Positions 45,955 to 59,200 of a stretch of 64,000 nucleotides of DNA are shown here, piece after piece. Origin of the DNA: Sipunculus nudus (Eukaryota; Annelida; Sipuncula; Golfingiida; Sipunculidae); assembly GCA_026874595.1 (NCBI GenBank), contig CM049319.1, forward strand, positions 51,782,917-51,846,916. The letters are read 5' to 3'. The notes under the pieces are model-generated. The model did not search any database. It was not told where the DNA came from and worked only from the letters and a program-made list of their open reading frames with translations. Both the position numbers and the translations under genes were made by a program. Each line of letters opens with the position of its first letter. Within the stretch, counting starts at the first letter, position 1.

Positions 45955-46144
45955 AGAATGAAAGACTATCACATAAAGACCATCTGTCTATTAAGACCAA
46001 CCTTTGGTAAAGCAATTAAATTGGTTATAACTGTCCTGTCTAATAAGACCACCAGTCTTATAAGACCACCTGTCTAATAAGACCACCTGTTTGTTAAGAC
46101 TTCTGGTCAGTAACATCAGTGGTCTCACTACACCGGTTTCACTG
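45955..46144 (-). repeat. Small relative of the ACAGGTGGTCTTATTA element
   Basis: The minus strand starts CAGTGAAACCGGTGTAGTGA at 46144, a pogo-like end. It then has AGGTGGTCTTATTAGACAGG units, the same 17-mer as the array at 60931-61914, in four or five copies. The other end (near 45955) is unclear and no TA duplication is visible. Confidence 0.5.
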
Positions 46145-47513
46145 AATATATATATAATTCTTTTGCACTGCATCCTTCACACATGCCTTCAGAATGTTTT
46201 ATTTACAAACAAAAGTGAGATCTTTGTTAACAAGGTAAAGCATACCCTGCTTCAGTAGTCTGCAACAGCCTGGCATGAGAGTAACATTCAAGTTTTTCTT
46301 TCTTAGAAATTTGCTATACAACCTTAATTAAGAGTTGATGACCTATCATCCCTTTTCTGTGATTATCACATAGCTATTCTCATAATTGTTCAAAAGAAAA
46401 ATTCAATTAAGAGAATACTGCATTAGCTTTTATACGAATCTTGACATTTTGTCATTTTATTTTAAGCAATTGCAATCTACAAGTTCAGTCAAACAAGTTC
46501 CACAAAGACCCTTTTTTTGGGTTTCTCATCGAGTGGAAAGGACAAGGGAGAGGGGGCTGAAAAAAAGCATATGGGCCAGAATAAATAACCCAATATAATA
46601 ACAGGAAAGACTCTAAACAGAGTGACACTTTAAGTCAATATCTTTTATAAACATCAGCCCAAAAAACAAGGCTGTATTAGTATTTGCTGATAATATGTTT
46701 AAAACCACCATGGAAACCTTTCATTATCAGTAAATACACTGATACAGAATTTTTCAGCAAACTTTGTTTATTGAAGTAAACCATAAGCCATGAGTTATCC
46801 TCCATTTAACCGTGTACAAAGATAACCCGCCATCAGGCCCCCATTGAAGATGAACATGGCATCAATTCATTCACTTGCTCATCCAAAGACATATGATAGT
46901 CCTACGTAAGGCAAACCAGAAAGCATTAGTAGGTTCATCATTCTGCCAATTAAGTTTTTGGTCTTGCTGTGAGGTGTTTGTCCACATGTCAGTGTCTGTT
47001 GTTCTTTGTTTATATCATGATAAAATTAGTAAGATTACATTCTTGTAATACCTTACATATATCATTCATAAATGAACAGGTGGAGATATGTCACATGATG
47101 ACCAAACACAAGCTTACCTAATTTCTATAACATTCCACACTCTGTGTAAAAATACCAAGATCGGCCTGATTGTGCATCGGCTGTGTTTTGATTACACAGA
47201 AGAAATCAGCTTACAGCCTAAGCTTGAACTCTTGCAGAGAAGGCTTATCGTAGAGTCTGATAATTGAGGTGATGGCCTCAGACATGAGGGTCATTCATTC
47301 ATTCCCTACCAAAATGGTGTTTTTTAAAAAGAGATTCGCTTCAGTCCTGTCAACTGGGTTTATGAATTCTGGATTATTACATAGCTGTATACAGAGAAGC
47401 TTAGAGAAAGCTACATATCATTTTACAATATGATAACCTTCTGCCTTACAGTGAACCTGTCATTGAGGTTTCAAAACAAATCATTTTGCGACTTTGCTGT
47501 GGCAGTTTTTATG

Positions 47514-47575
47514 GGTATTGAACCTGGGACCAGCAGCTCTGAAATCCAGTACCTTTACGATAAGGCTACACCATA
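47514..47575 (-). other. tRNA-like relic (SINE head)
   Basis: Minus strand A box TAGCCTTATCGTAAAGG (47568-47552) and B box GGTTCAATACC (47524-47514), starts 44 nt apart. Acceptor and T stems do not pair, so this is not a working tRNA gene. It differs from the SINE family at 16911. Confidence 0.45.
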
Positions 47576-47798
47576 TATTATTAGTTATGAAGCACACAGA
47601 ACTCATCCACCTGTTCTCTAGTCACCAAAATCCTTGTGTGGTTTTCACACAAATAACCATAACCACAATATCATAATCATATCTAGAAATCTGTATCCTA
47701 AATTATCTTTATCATCTCCATACCCAGGAATCACATGTTCTGAATAAAACCTTTATCAATTTAAAGATAGATGTGATAAATATATATATATATATATA

Positions 47799-47982
47799 CA
47801 GTGAAACCTCGTTGTGTCGAACTCGCTTAAGTCGAATACCCTGCTTATGTCGAAGTTACAGACTCCATATTCCGGACAACTCTAGTCAAATTATTACCAA
47901 ATAAAATCCCCTTGTGTGATACCTCGGATGTGTCGAAGTTTTCTGAGGGTCCCTTCGACTTCGACACAACGAGGTTTCCCTG
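47799..47982. mobile_element. pogo-like MITE with perfect-looking ends and TA duplication
   Basis: Left CAGTGAAACCTCGTTGTGTC and reverse complement of right CAGGGAAACCTCGTTGTGTC match over about 23 bp with one mismatch. TA flanks both ends (47797-47798, 47983-47984). It is 184 bp with no coding capacity. Related to but distinct from the element at 11656. Confidence 0.82.
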
Positions 47983-48089
47983 TATAAATTAACACATGAT
48001 AATATTGTAGACTAGTACTAATATTCCCAAGTTGATTTATTTGGCTGGTTTTTTTTAGTATGCTTAGCTTAAGCTTTGACTTGTGATGT

Positions 48090-48595
48090 CACAGTGACAT
48101 CAAATGATGTAAAACACAGTGCTGTCACCCATAGTGAAGTCAACCACAGTGAAGTCAAACACAGGGACATCAACCACAGTGGCATCGATCAGTGGCAGGG
48201 ACATCAACCACAGTGAAGTCAATCAGTGTCGCTGACTGGTACCCTGCTCTATTATGACCTTCAGCCAATTGAAGAGACGGGTGTACAACGCCATCTTAGG
48301 TACTCCTTGATGCAACTCCTGACTTACAGATAGACTGGTTCCAACTCCGATATGCACGTTCATACCGGTTGTCATGGATGCTCAAGTGGACAAGTGGCAG
48401 TGATGTCAACTTCAGTGAACTCAATCATAGGCAGTGACATCAACCACAGTGATGTCAAACACAGTGAACTCAATCATAGGCAGTGACATCAACCACAGTG
48501 ATGTCAACCACAGTGAACTCAATCATAGGCAGTGACATCAACCACAGTGATGTCAAACACAGTGCTGTCATCTACAGTGAAGTCCAACACATATG
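48090..48595. repeat. TGACATCAACCACAG minisatellite
   Basis: A 15-bp unit (GTGATGTCAACCACA / GTGACATCAACCACA) varies over about 500 bp, interrupted at about 48240-48395. The right half has a higher-order unit of about 60 bp (AACTCAATCATAGGCAGTGA plus two or three 15-mers) repeated three times. GTGATGTCA and TGACATCAC are mutual inverted forms, so units can pair. Confidence 0.8.
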
Positions 48596-49247
48596 GAATA
48601 TGGAGTCTCCATGTAAAACAGAATTTAGATCTCAATGAAAGCTTAAAATTTCTGATACTGTCAGAACCGAATTTTCTTGAGAGAACAAAAACAGCTTAAA
48701 TTACCAGATTTCAGTTATTCCATATTCAGTCTAAGACATCACACTGCCCCCATCAATCACATTAGATCCATGTCTATGTTCTTGGCTCAATCCTGTCATG
48801 TAGCAATGGAGCATTAGGGAGATGTTTACAATGACCTTCAATCCTGTCAGAAACTCAACAGGACCAAAATCATGGTAACAAAACCTTGGATAAAGTTCTT
48901 TGTGCAACGACATAATAATGGAAAAATTCTCTCAAATAAAATATGCACTAAAAAGTGTCTTTGAAAGTTGAGCAAGTACCTTTTTATCAAAATGCGCTTA
49001 ATTTGGTTAGTATTTCTTTTTGCAACTTTTATTTATAGTCTTGGCAAAATCTTATCAATTTCTTTTTTTCTGCTTTTCCTTTTGTTAAAGCATCCACATT
49101 CATGATTTTTTTTACAATGAATGCCAAATATCATGATTCCTGTGTTCGAGGACTATTCCGCACTATGGTTAGCTAAATATTTATAAATGTTTCAAATTTT
49201 TGACAAAACACCCTTGAAAATGGAATATCAACAACTTCAAACTTTAC

Positions 49248-49585
49248 TGGATTGTGTGCTCCAGGATGAGAGCACAAGACTCAAAGCCAGAAGATCCTGA
49301 GATCAAATTTCAGTCAAAACAGCAAGATTTATTAGGTGAGCCCTCTGCCAGCTTAGTGGGCCACTCATTAGTTTCTTGGTGTTATGACCCAGCAAAAGGG
49401 AGGATTACACACCCAGGGCCTGTCAGCGCAGGTTAACACCAGGATTTAAAACGAGAGGACCCATGCATTACTGCTCTGTTATGTAGTCTGATAACAGACT
49501 GGAATTATGCAGATGTACATGAGAAGTTAAGCTAGCATTAAATGAAATGGAGGTGGTTACCTAGACGAAGGGGAAAAATACCTCC
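49248..49585 (+). mobile_element. tRNA-derived SINE, copy 3 (old)
   Basis: Decayed head GAGCACAAGACTCAAAGCC, body GAGCCCTCTGCCAGCTTAG, and tail CTGGAATTATGCAGATGTAC, TTAAGCTAGCATTAAA and GGTGGTTACC match the order in copies 1 and 2, with much more divergence. Confidence 0.6.
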
Positions 49586-49599
49586 AACTTCACAAATAG

Positions 49600-50040
49600 G
49601 AAACTATAATAATGTGCACTGAGAGCTAACAAATCTTCTTTATACAATATATCACATAGTTGATACACTCAGGTAAGTAGTACACAGAATTAGAAAGAAA
49701 ATCTGAGATTGAATAAGTTTTGTGTGTATCCATTTTGTATTCATGACCAGGTGAGTTTTCAGAGATCAAATCAGAGATACTGAGGGTATTCACATATCAA
49801 TTTATATACATCACAGCTTTTCTGGAGAAGTGCTAATACAAAGCAAGCTGCCTACCTGAAATCAAGTGAAAAATCTTGAATACAAAAGCTATAATCAAAT
49901 ACTGATATACTCTGGAGTAAACATAATCATTATTATATATTCCTTGCACATGAAATAAATATAATATTGCTAACTGCTCCTTGCATAAAATCTATGCAGT
50001 GCATAACAAACATACAAACAGATACTAGTATTATATACTA

Positions 50041-50083
<43 letters not shown>

Positions 50084-51715
50084 CACATAAACATTATTTA
50101 TATATATATATATATACATATATTCACAGAAATAACTAAAACATATATTAATTCCTTAATATATATTACCCTATTCAGATAATCTAAAATAAAGTAAATT
50201 CAGGTTTTCTGGCACTAACAATCAAAACTGGAGCAAAAAAAAGTATTTTTTAACAGATTATTTGAGAGAAAATAAACCATAAATGCACCTTTAATATCAA
50301 GATATTTACTCTCTCTTATGCAGTGGGCATATAACATTAGTTTCAGTTTGTTTCACTAAAAACTGCTTGCAAAGGCCACATTTGCTGTATATGGAAACCA
50401 AGGCACTGACCCAGGAAGAAAAATGTCCCTTCCATTGAAAGTGGTGTATTGCAGCTTCTTCACATTCACTATTAATGACATATTGATAGAAGTTTTCATT
50501 CTGCAGGTTCAGTAACTGAGAAATTCCATAAGACAGCTGTTGACTCTCTCTGATAAACTACAGGAGGACGGTGTATAATACACATTTTTAATACACTTTC
50601 AGACATTACATGTGCCAAACCACACTGTCAAAAGCCTACAGTGAGCTAAAACAATATAAAACATAAAGTGGTTATTCACTGAAAAAGTCAGTTGACTAAA
50701 TTTTGACATAGCAAAAATAATGCTGGGCAAAAGCAGCATTTGCAAGTTGTGGGAAAGTGGAATGGGTCAGACAGGATGTAACTTGGCCACTGCATAAAGA
50801 ATGTATCCAAACTGTCTTGACATTCACAGTTTTAATTAACATCTTTTAACATACAGTCAAAAAAAGTAAACAATAAAGATATGACAACTGAGGATTTTGA
50901 AATAAATATGATGCATGATGGGAATGACTTTCAGTAAGCATATGGTTGGTCAACCTTCCTCATGAATATTCATAAATGCACCCTTAAGACCTCAACAACC
51001 AATGGTATCACCATAAAAGTAAATCATATCCCTGATAAGCGAAATTAGAGACCTTCTGACCTTATGAAGATTGTCTAATTTGCATATGTTTAAATATCCA
51101 TTATGATGATATAAAATAAGCCTGTTCAAGAGAAAAACTGTCACAAATCATTTGCATCCTTATATATTTCTGTTTAATCATTTAAGTTAACATCAATACA
51201 GATATATAAATGCTTACATTAAAATACCCTGGCAGAAATTTGCCATGGTTTTTTTTGTATGCCTCTAACTGCAGTCCAGGCTTAATCTGTCATTATACTT
51301 ATATGATCACATACAATATATTGAAATCTATCTGGCATCTCCCCTGTCAACACATAACACACTGCCATCTATTGGCCATATAATGTACTAAGCTGGTCAT
51401 GCAAAAAGGATCCTCAAATATTCTTGAATTCTCCAAATTGTATTCCCTTAATAGATACAAGCAAATACAAAGCATTTTTTCCCAAAGTTATTTCAACTTT
51501 ATTCATTGATGCAACATGGAAGAACTAGTCACACGCTTAACACCCTGAATCACATAAGCACCAATTTTCTCTCTTTACCAGAGTATGCAATTATGAAAAG
51601 CTTCAAAATTCACTGCACTTAAATTGTTGACCTGACTAATTGCTCACAATTCAATAACAAACATATATGAACACAAATAAATGGCAAATGTGATGATTTA
51701 TATATATATATATTA

Positions 51716-51770
<55 letters not shown>

Positions 51771-51780
51771 TATATATATA

Positions 51781-51842
<62 letters not shown>

Positions 51843-52045
51843 TGCCATTATCATTTTTATTTCTGGACTGGAACAAATCTATTTCAAATAAATGAAAATA
51901 TGTTATTGTAACGGCAAACATATATGGCATAGCAAATACTTATATCAATACTCCTTAAATATAACTAAGGCTGTCAAGATACACTATCATGTGATGAGAT
52001 ACATATCATGACACACCATTCATAATACAATACACAGTACTATAC
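49600..52045. other. Intergenic or distal 3' region, no gene found
   Basis: AT-rich sequence with AT microsatellites at 50042-50125 and 51700-51839. No splice-bounded exon with recognisable content on either strand. Confidence 0.5.
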
Positions 52046-52047
52046 AA

Positions 52048-52525
52048 ATAACATACATTAGTTTGAATTCCAAGCCATCTTCCTAGGCTGGGAGCCCAGG
52101 TATCAAGCTTGGCTGAGCAGAGACCTTGCTTTATTGGCTTCTAAGCCTGCCATATAATAAATTATGATCAGGCGTCCATGTAACTGGGCAGAAATCATTA
52201 TGGTTAATCAAATCCTTTTTTCACAAAAATAAACAGTACACAGAAATATCAAATGTTCACATCCCATAAAGCACCTGAAATTCACCATGTTTACAAGCCT
52301 TTTTATGATTGGTCAAATCTTCACACCACCTCCCATCCCCAGAGAGTTGATCTAAAAATAGTTTTCCATGCTGCATAGACTGGCTGTACTGAAGCTACCT
52401 GATTGGTTTGTCTTGTTAAAAACTCATGACATTGCATGTTTAGTGGTGCTATAAAGCAAGGTCTCTGCTATACCTAGCTTGAGACCTGGCTGAACACCCC
52501 AGGAAGATATTCTTAACTAATATTT
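52048..52525. mobile_element. Probable MITE with about 75-bp imperfect inverted ends
   Basis: Left arm ATTAGTTTGAATTCC...ATCTTCCTAGGCTGGG...GCAGAGACCTTGC. The reverse complement of the right arm, ATTAGTTAAGAAT...ATCTTCCTGGGGTGTT...GCAGAGACCTTGC, is alike over about 75 bp at roughly 80% identity. Total about 478 bp, no coding frame. A possible AATAAA for the neighbouring DRAM-type gene (minus strand, 52135-52130) lies inside the left arm. Confidence 0.5.
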
Positions 52526-53025
52526 TACCTATTCATAAAAATAACTTCTTTTCATAAATTTCCATCCAAATCATAAATATGATTCCTTTGTCCACCCACT
52601 TTTGGAATAATCAGTAATGCATCTGAAAGATTCCCTATCTATTGATTTTTTCATGATTTTATCATTTAGCCAATCAGATGCAGCACATTTTTTTCTAACC
52701 AATGACATTTCACCTTACATTTGTTAATCATATAGTTCTGTAAGATTAAGGTCAAATGGAAAATGTAAATTTCTATTGGATGTTCAAATGTCAATAATGT
52801 ATCAAAACAGGGTAATCTAATAACAAATATGATCTCTGATTTTTCATTTTGATGTAATTATCATTACAGCTCTAAAAATTATTTATAAAAACTTACATAA
52901 AACATGTAAGACAACACTTGGACCTCTGTAACCATTATAAAAGCTTGGGAATTAGAATTTCCTACCTGGTTGACATACATATAAAAACATCGCAGATTAC
53001 TTTGGCACTGAACACAGGGTCTGTA

Positions 53026-53217
53026 TCACCGATGTACTAAGCGAGACCTCTCATCTGGGTTATCTGCTGGGTCTATGTCAAGGTGCGTCACAAATGTCCG
53101 TGCCTCAACGATTATTTCCATTTTCTGGAAATCGCGGATCAGTGTTAGGAAGTAACCTAAAAATGAGACTGCCAGCGCCCACTCTGCAAAGGTGCTGACC
53201 AAATGTGCTGTGAAACC
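53026..53217 (-). CDS. DRAM2-like last exon (final membrane segment and C-terminus)
   Basis: Acceptor ATCCTTTCAG|GGT, then 63 codons and stop TGA at 53028-53026. It begins GFTAHLVSTFAEWALAVSFL, matching the family's H-x-x-x-T-x-AEW helix. Then GYFLTLIRDFQKMEIIVEAR, where RDFQK begins the cytoplasmic tail, and it ends DERSRLVHR, like the ERTRLL end of DRAM2. No lysosomal sorting motif beyond this is certain. Confidence 0.92.
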   Translation of the reverse strand, partial: GFTAHLVSTFAEWALAVSFLGYFLTLIRDFQKMEIIVEARTFVTHLDIDPADNPDERSRLVHR

Positions 53218-56200
53218 CTGAAAGGATACATAAATTATAGGTTATAGGATCGGTTAAACAACGTGATAACAATAAGTGACCCCTAGGTCGTTACTCAAAT
53301 ATGTGGCTCAAATACTATTTTTCATTCAAACATGCAACAAAAATAATGTAAACATATGGATGTGATACTCTGTTGAAAATCTGAAAAAGGGGCAAATGAG
53401 GCACATTTTTTTTCTTAATTAAAGCAATATTATGACTAGAATGTGGGCATTTGATAAGCAACTTCACAGATCCACCAAATCAGAGTGACAGGGACTTAGT
53501 GAGACAGGTAATGTCTTCAAATGTGAGTGTCCTCAACATTTCTAGAATCAGAGATGCCAAAATATCTTAAGACTTTGACAATACCCTTTTTAAATAGGTC
53601 TTGTACTCCTTGTTACTCCTATCTACTGAGGTGTAACATAGTGGCATCACAAGTCCTATACAGTGGATTATATTCACCAAGATGAAAGAGATATTTGATT
53701 TTCACCCAAGAAAGTTGTATAGATGGAAGTTACATATAAACAATTGAAGGTGACAAAACCAGTCTTGTGTATGAGATAAAACTATTCAAGATCCATGAAA
53801 ATGCAAAATTTCAACCCAATTTATTCCATCACTCCTAAGTTGTGTAGTTTTTACCCAAAGTAAAAGCACAGATTGAGGCCATGCACAAATGACTGTACAT
53901 GATACCATCAGTTTATGTAAAAAATAAACCCACTCAAGCTCTATTGACATGCAAAATTTTGGGCTGATACATCAAATCACACCTGAAATATGTGTGATCT
54001 TCATGCAGAATAGACGTACAGATAGATGCCATGTTAAAATGTCTGTGGTCGAATCAAATGATGCAGAGGTTAAATAAAGAAATGTTCTGTTTGCAAAATG
54101 TGACATTATAAATAACAAGGGAAAAGTTGATCTGTGGAACACATCTAATATGTTCCTAGCCTGATGTGGGAATAGCTAGAAAATAAGTTAGGAATACATG
54201 TATGAAATTGGGATGGGTCAATGTCACAGACCAAGATTACCTAGCCCTTGATAAGGTGCATCAATGCTGCAAGTATGGTGACGGTATCTCAATTCTCTTT
54301 TCAAGTTATTGCATTAACAAATCTATCTGACAGACAGATGGCCGGACAGATGAACAGACAGACGCTCACCATTTCTATGTCCCTTGCCGACAGCACTTTT
54401 AGTGATGGCGGGGATAATCAGTGATCCAAGGGTTTTGATTAAAATATGGAATTAAACAAGTGCCCCAGGGTCATGATGCTCAGCTGATCTCTGACAATGT
54501 GAAAGATTCTATCAACAAGAGCCTCAGGTCGCTGCCTTCATTTGTCTAGCTGACAGGAATGCATGCACTGTTAGACGATCTTGAGCAAGAGCGATTGTTT
54601 CAGCCTGCGGTGTGCAGTGACTGTGTTACATCATCACTGCTAACATCTGGACCCACTCAGCTGAAATGTGACACATGCATCTGGCTGGCTGAATCAAAAA
54701 AGAGTGTAACCCTGGTAACAACCAGTCTAGTCTGTGGTTTTGTGAGGCCAATGGTCCAGTTACCAGGACACTCACAGCAGTGATAATGTAACACGTGCAC
54801 TGAACACTGCTTGCTGATCCCCCCCCATATAGCCAGTGGTTTTGTGAGGCCAATGGTCCAGTTACCAGGACACTCACAGCAGTGATGATGTAACATGTGC
54901 ACTGAACACCGCTTGCTGACACCCCCCCCCATATAGCCAGTGGTATTGTTAGGCCAGTGGTCCAGTTACCAGGACACTCACAGCAGTGATGATGTAACAC
55001 GTGCAATGAACACCGCTTGCTGAAACAATCCCCTGATTCACCACACTAAGATGTACTTAAACACAGATCATCATCAGAAGATGCATGCTTTTCGGTCTGC
55101 TAGATAGATGTCAACTTAGTTTGCGGTCATTTTACCAGTAAAAGACTAACAGGTATATCCAAAACAAGGCCTACAGGCCTAATGCGAACCTGTGCAAAGT
55201 TTGGGAGTATGAATGGGGTTTATTTTTTAAATTTAATATTGATCCTCTTAAGTCCTGCATATCTACCTTAGTCATTATAATTTCAGCAAAATGGAGGTTT
55301 TCGGACCTGCAAGTTTCAGACTAGGACATTTTAAAACTAGAATATGTATCCAAAGAAATCAAGAGTGGTACGGGTGAAGTGAGGCATGGATTAAGTGGCA
55401 AGGGGAATAGAGTGAGGTGTGTTGCATAGTAGCATGGATGTCTGCAGCGTAAACAGGAATGTAGGTGGTGCCACCTGTCATAAAATCGAGAAAATTGTCC
55501 AGGATGTATAAACCTGCAAAATCTCAGGTGAATAAGTCAAACCACTGCTGAGATATGAGTGATTTTATCCCAAGGCAGATGAACAGATGGATGCTGTGCA
55601 TAAGTGGTTACATGTGGCGCCACCAGTTTTGCCTATGATGAAGAGCTATATGTGGGATCTATACACATACAAAATTTCAGCCCAATCGGTCAAATGGTTC
55701 CTGAGATATGACCTTGGATGTCTGCAGAGTAAACCTGAATGTAGGTGGCGCCACCTGTCATAAAATCGAGAAAACTGTCAAGGATGTATAAACCTGCAAA
55801 ATTTCAGGTGAATAAGTCAAACCACTGGTGAAGTGGTAAATGGTTGCAGGATGCGCTACCAGTTTTGCCTATGATTTAGAGCTATGCGAGATCTATACTC
55901 ATGCAAAATTTTGGCCCAATCGGTCAAACGGTTCCCGAGATATGTGGGTTTATGTGTGGAAACAGACGCACAAATGGACGCTGGGCAGCAAGGAAAGGTC
56001 AGAGGTCAACAAAAAATGAGGGTGCAGCAGTTATTATGTGACCTGATGATAAACCCGATTTGCTTAAAATGCAAATCCAAGTTTTTTCTGAAAGATATAG
56101 TTTCAATAATCTGGGAATTCTGCATCTATACATTGTGTCTAGACGTCTAGACGCTTTGTCTAGACGATTAGACACATTGTCTAGACACCCACCAGAGCCA

Positions 56201-59200
56201 GGTCAGTTGCCATTGTGATGTCTGGACCCCATCTGTTTGTACTGAGTGACCCCTTGACTTGGCTGCTGAAACTCAGCATGGGGTCAAATCTGTTTTCAAA
56301 CACAGAAAGCCTTTTTCAATTGGCTACAATGCTTTTTTAAAGCTGTATTTACCCAATCTATTCTTATAAAACTGGCAGAACCCTACCATAGAATAATTCT
56401 TGTAAAGTTTAAACCAATCAGCTTAACAGTTTCATCATAAATCAGGGTATAAGCTGGAAGAGTTTAAGATTACATTTTCGCTAGTAAAAAACACATCAAT
56501 GTAGGTGGCACCACCCATACCTCAATTTCAGATATGACATATGTGACAAACATTGGTATAAAATTTGGTGATGATAGCTCTAGCCGTTTCTGAGATTTTA
56601 ATTTTAGTCTGCTTTTTTGGATAGATGACTAAGTTCAACCTCCTGTAATTCTGCCAAAAATCTCCAAACTGGAATCATTCGAACAACTTGAGAGAGATTG
56701 TTTCAGGGATCATTTCTGTGAAATATTGGACAATATGGCTGGACATTTTCGGAGAAGATTTTTAAAGCTTTTTTTAGCTAAACTAGAAAAATCTAAGAAA
56801 ATGCAGTTAGAAAAAAAATAAACAAAATCCGATAGAGTTTTTCGCACCATCGCATAAGCTCACAGGTTCGCAAACAAAACCATGGTCCTGAAGACATATA
56901 TAATACAAGGGACCTATGGGTCACGGCACTCAGCTGTTATATAAGATAAAAAAATATGATTTTGAAATGAGGCACATGCTGGTTTTGTGTGGAAATAAAT
57001 ATAAGCTGTATTATGAGTTGTTAGTGTTAAGCTTATGTATGATTTTGATAGTTTCTTTGGAGACAGGGAAGAGATTGATTTCATTTATTTTATTAACAAA
57101 TGGAGTGCCACTGTCATACAGATTTTGACTTGGCCATATAACTGATAAGCAGCACATATAAGATAAAGAGTTTAACTATTTATTAAAATTTTAATAACAA
57201 ATATTGTGCCAAATATAATTTTTATTAAAAATATTAAGAGAATCATATGATTTTTTTAATAAAATATAACTGAAATGATTATTAAAATAATATTATAGAA
57301 TATATTCATGAATGCATTCATGAATACATTTTGAAAGTATTTGCACTGGTATTCAAATACTTTCATTTTTACCTGAATTCCCATTCTTATGCAAGAAATT
57401 TTATAATGGAGTACAAATTCATATTCATATACATTTGCCAAGTATTCGCACCATGTCTGGTATTTATTCAGTTTTAGCCAAACAATGATGTTGAGAATCC
57501 AGAATATAAACAAAGGACCCATGGGTCACGACAACCAGCTTAATTTTGAAATTTTTGCAAATGTGAAATATGCAAAATATTCTATTGTAATGTTTTTTAT
57601 TTATATAAGCATATGAAAAGCTAAGAGGAAAGGGCCCTCCTACTTGGTTATAGTTAAGTTCTCAATATATGATTGCAAACTAATACTCTGACAAGACTGT
57701 CATGAAGAAAAACAGTAAAAGTTTTGAGATACTGTGATGCATATGAAAAATTTGCAGATGGAAAGGCAAGTGGACAGAATGAACTAATACCTTCATTTCA
57801 CTTTCAAGGGAATAATGCATTTAAGTTTATATATAACAACTTGGCATCTACAAAATTATTCCTTGAATCCCTATTAAAACGTTTTGCACATTGGAGTTTT
57901 CAGTACATGCTTAATTTTATTCACCGAAATAAAATAAAAGATTCAGTACATCTGATAAAATAAAAACATCTTTTCAAATAAAGTATACACACTGTTGGTT
58001 GAATGAGGGACAAACAATATCATTATGCTAATTACAATCTCAGCTATAATTAATTACTGGAATTAATAGTCAATTTCACACCTGGTGAAGTTTTACTCTT
58101 CTGAAGTAAAGCATTACTTATCTGATGAACATCCACACTTTCATAGCAATACATCACTTTGTGGACACAATTAAATGTGCACTTTAATCATTGTAACCCT
58201 GGTGGTACAATACAAAATCTAAAATGTAGCATGTCCAAGAACAAAATAAAATACAGAAAATTTTAACATTCATCTAGTTTATGCACCAGCTGGGGGAGGG
58301 GGGCGGGGGGGGGGGGGGGGGGGGTGAGTGCAGGGCAGAGGGGAAGCCTGCTAGTAGTGGCCAAGCTGGGCCAAGGCAAGCTGCATGGGGTGGGTTACAT
58401 AATGCAAGTGAAGGCTGTACTACTAGGTGGGCCAGTTGTAAACAACACTTGACATGGTGTATGAAAACTTGAATAAAAGCTACTCTTTTCAAACAATTTC
58501 TTTGAAATTTCAGATTTTAAAAGATTAAATTCTTATGTATATATGCTGTGAAAATAAAATCAACAGTACTTACAGGGAAAAAACTTGCCACTGCCAAATT
58601 TGGACAAAATTTAAGGTATTGATTTTTTATTTATGCTAATAACTTGAACAATTTGCCAAATTCAGATCTAATTTTGGGTAAACAATTGAATCTTGATTAA
58701 ATAAAGATATATTCCTGAAAAAAAGTCTCCAGCTTCAGCAATTCTCATGTTAAGTGAGCAAATATATTTCCTGATTTTTAAAAAATTGCATTATATTTGG
58801 GCCTATAACTTCAAAATAATACCCAATACTGACCTAATGTTTGGTATGTGCACAGAAAATGTATGGATGAATATGAATACTAAATCTGATCAAAAACAGA
58901 TCAGTGGTTTTGATATTAGGCAGCCTTGAAGTGTAACAATGGCTTTTTTATTGAAAACGGAGGTTTTTCCTTAATATCTCGAAAGAACGAAGCTCTATTG
59001 ACCCAATTTTTGGTATGGTAGGAGATTTTGGGGACATCTAATGGTATGCAGAATTTTGGATTTGTAGGTCCAACAGTTTTAAAACGGGCCCTGTTAACGG
59101 ACGGACGGCCGGACGGCCGGACGACAGACAAAGGACCACGACTATAGCTCAGATGACTTATAGTCAGCTGAGCTAATAACTGATAAACAGAAAGAAACTT

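Noticed and set aside
54626-55006. Cys/Trp-rich frame of 126 codons that looks like a small secreted repeat protein
   Set aside because: It is a 103-bp tandem repeat read three times; frames shift with C-run length and there is no signal peptide.
56125-56185. Cluster of TCTAGAC palindromes
   Set aside because: Short local duplication of TGTCTAGAC; nothing else supports a site-specific recombination or regulatory role.
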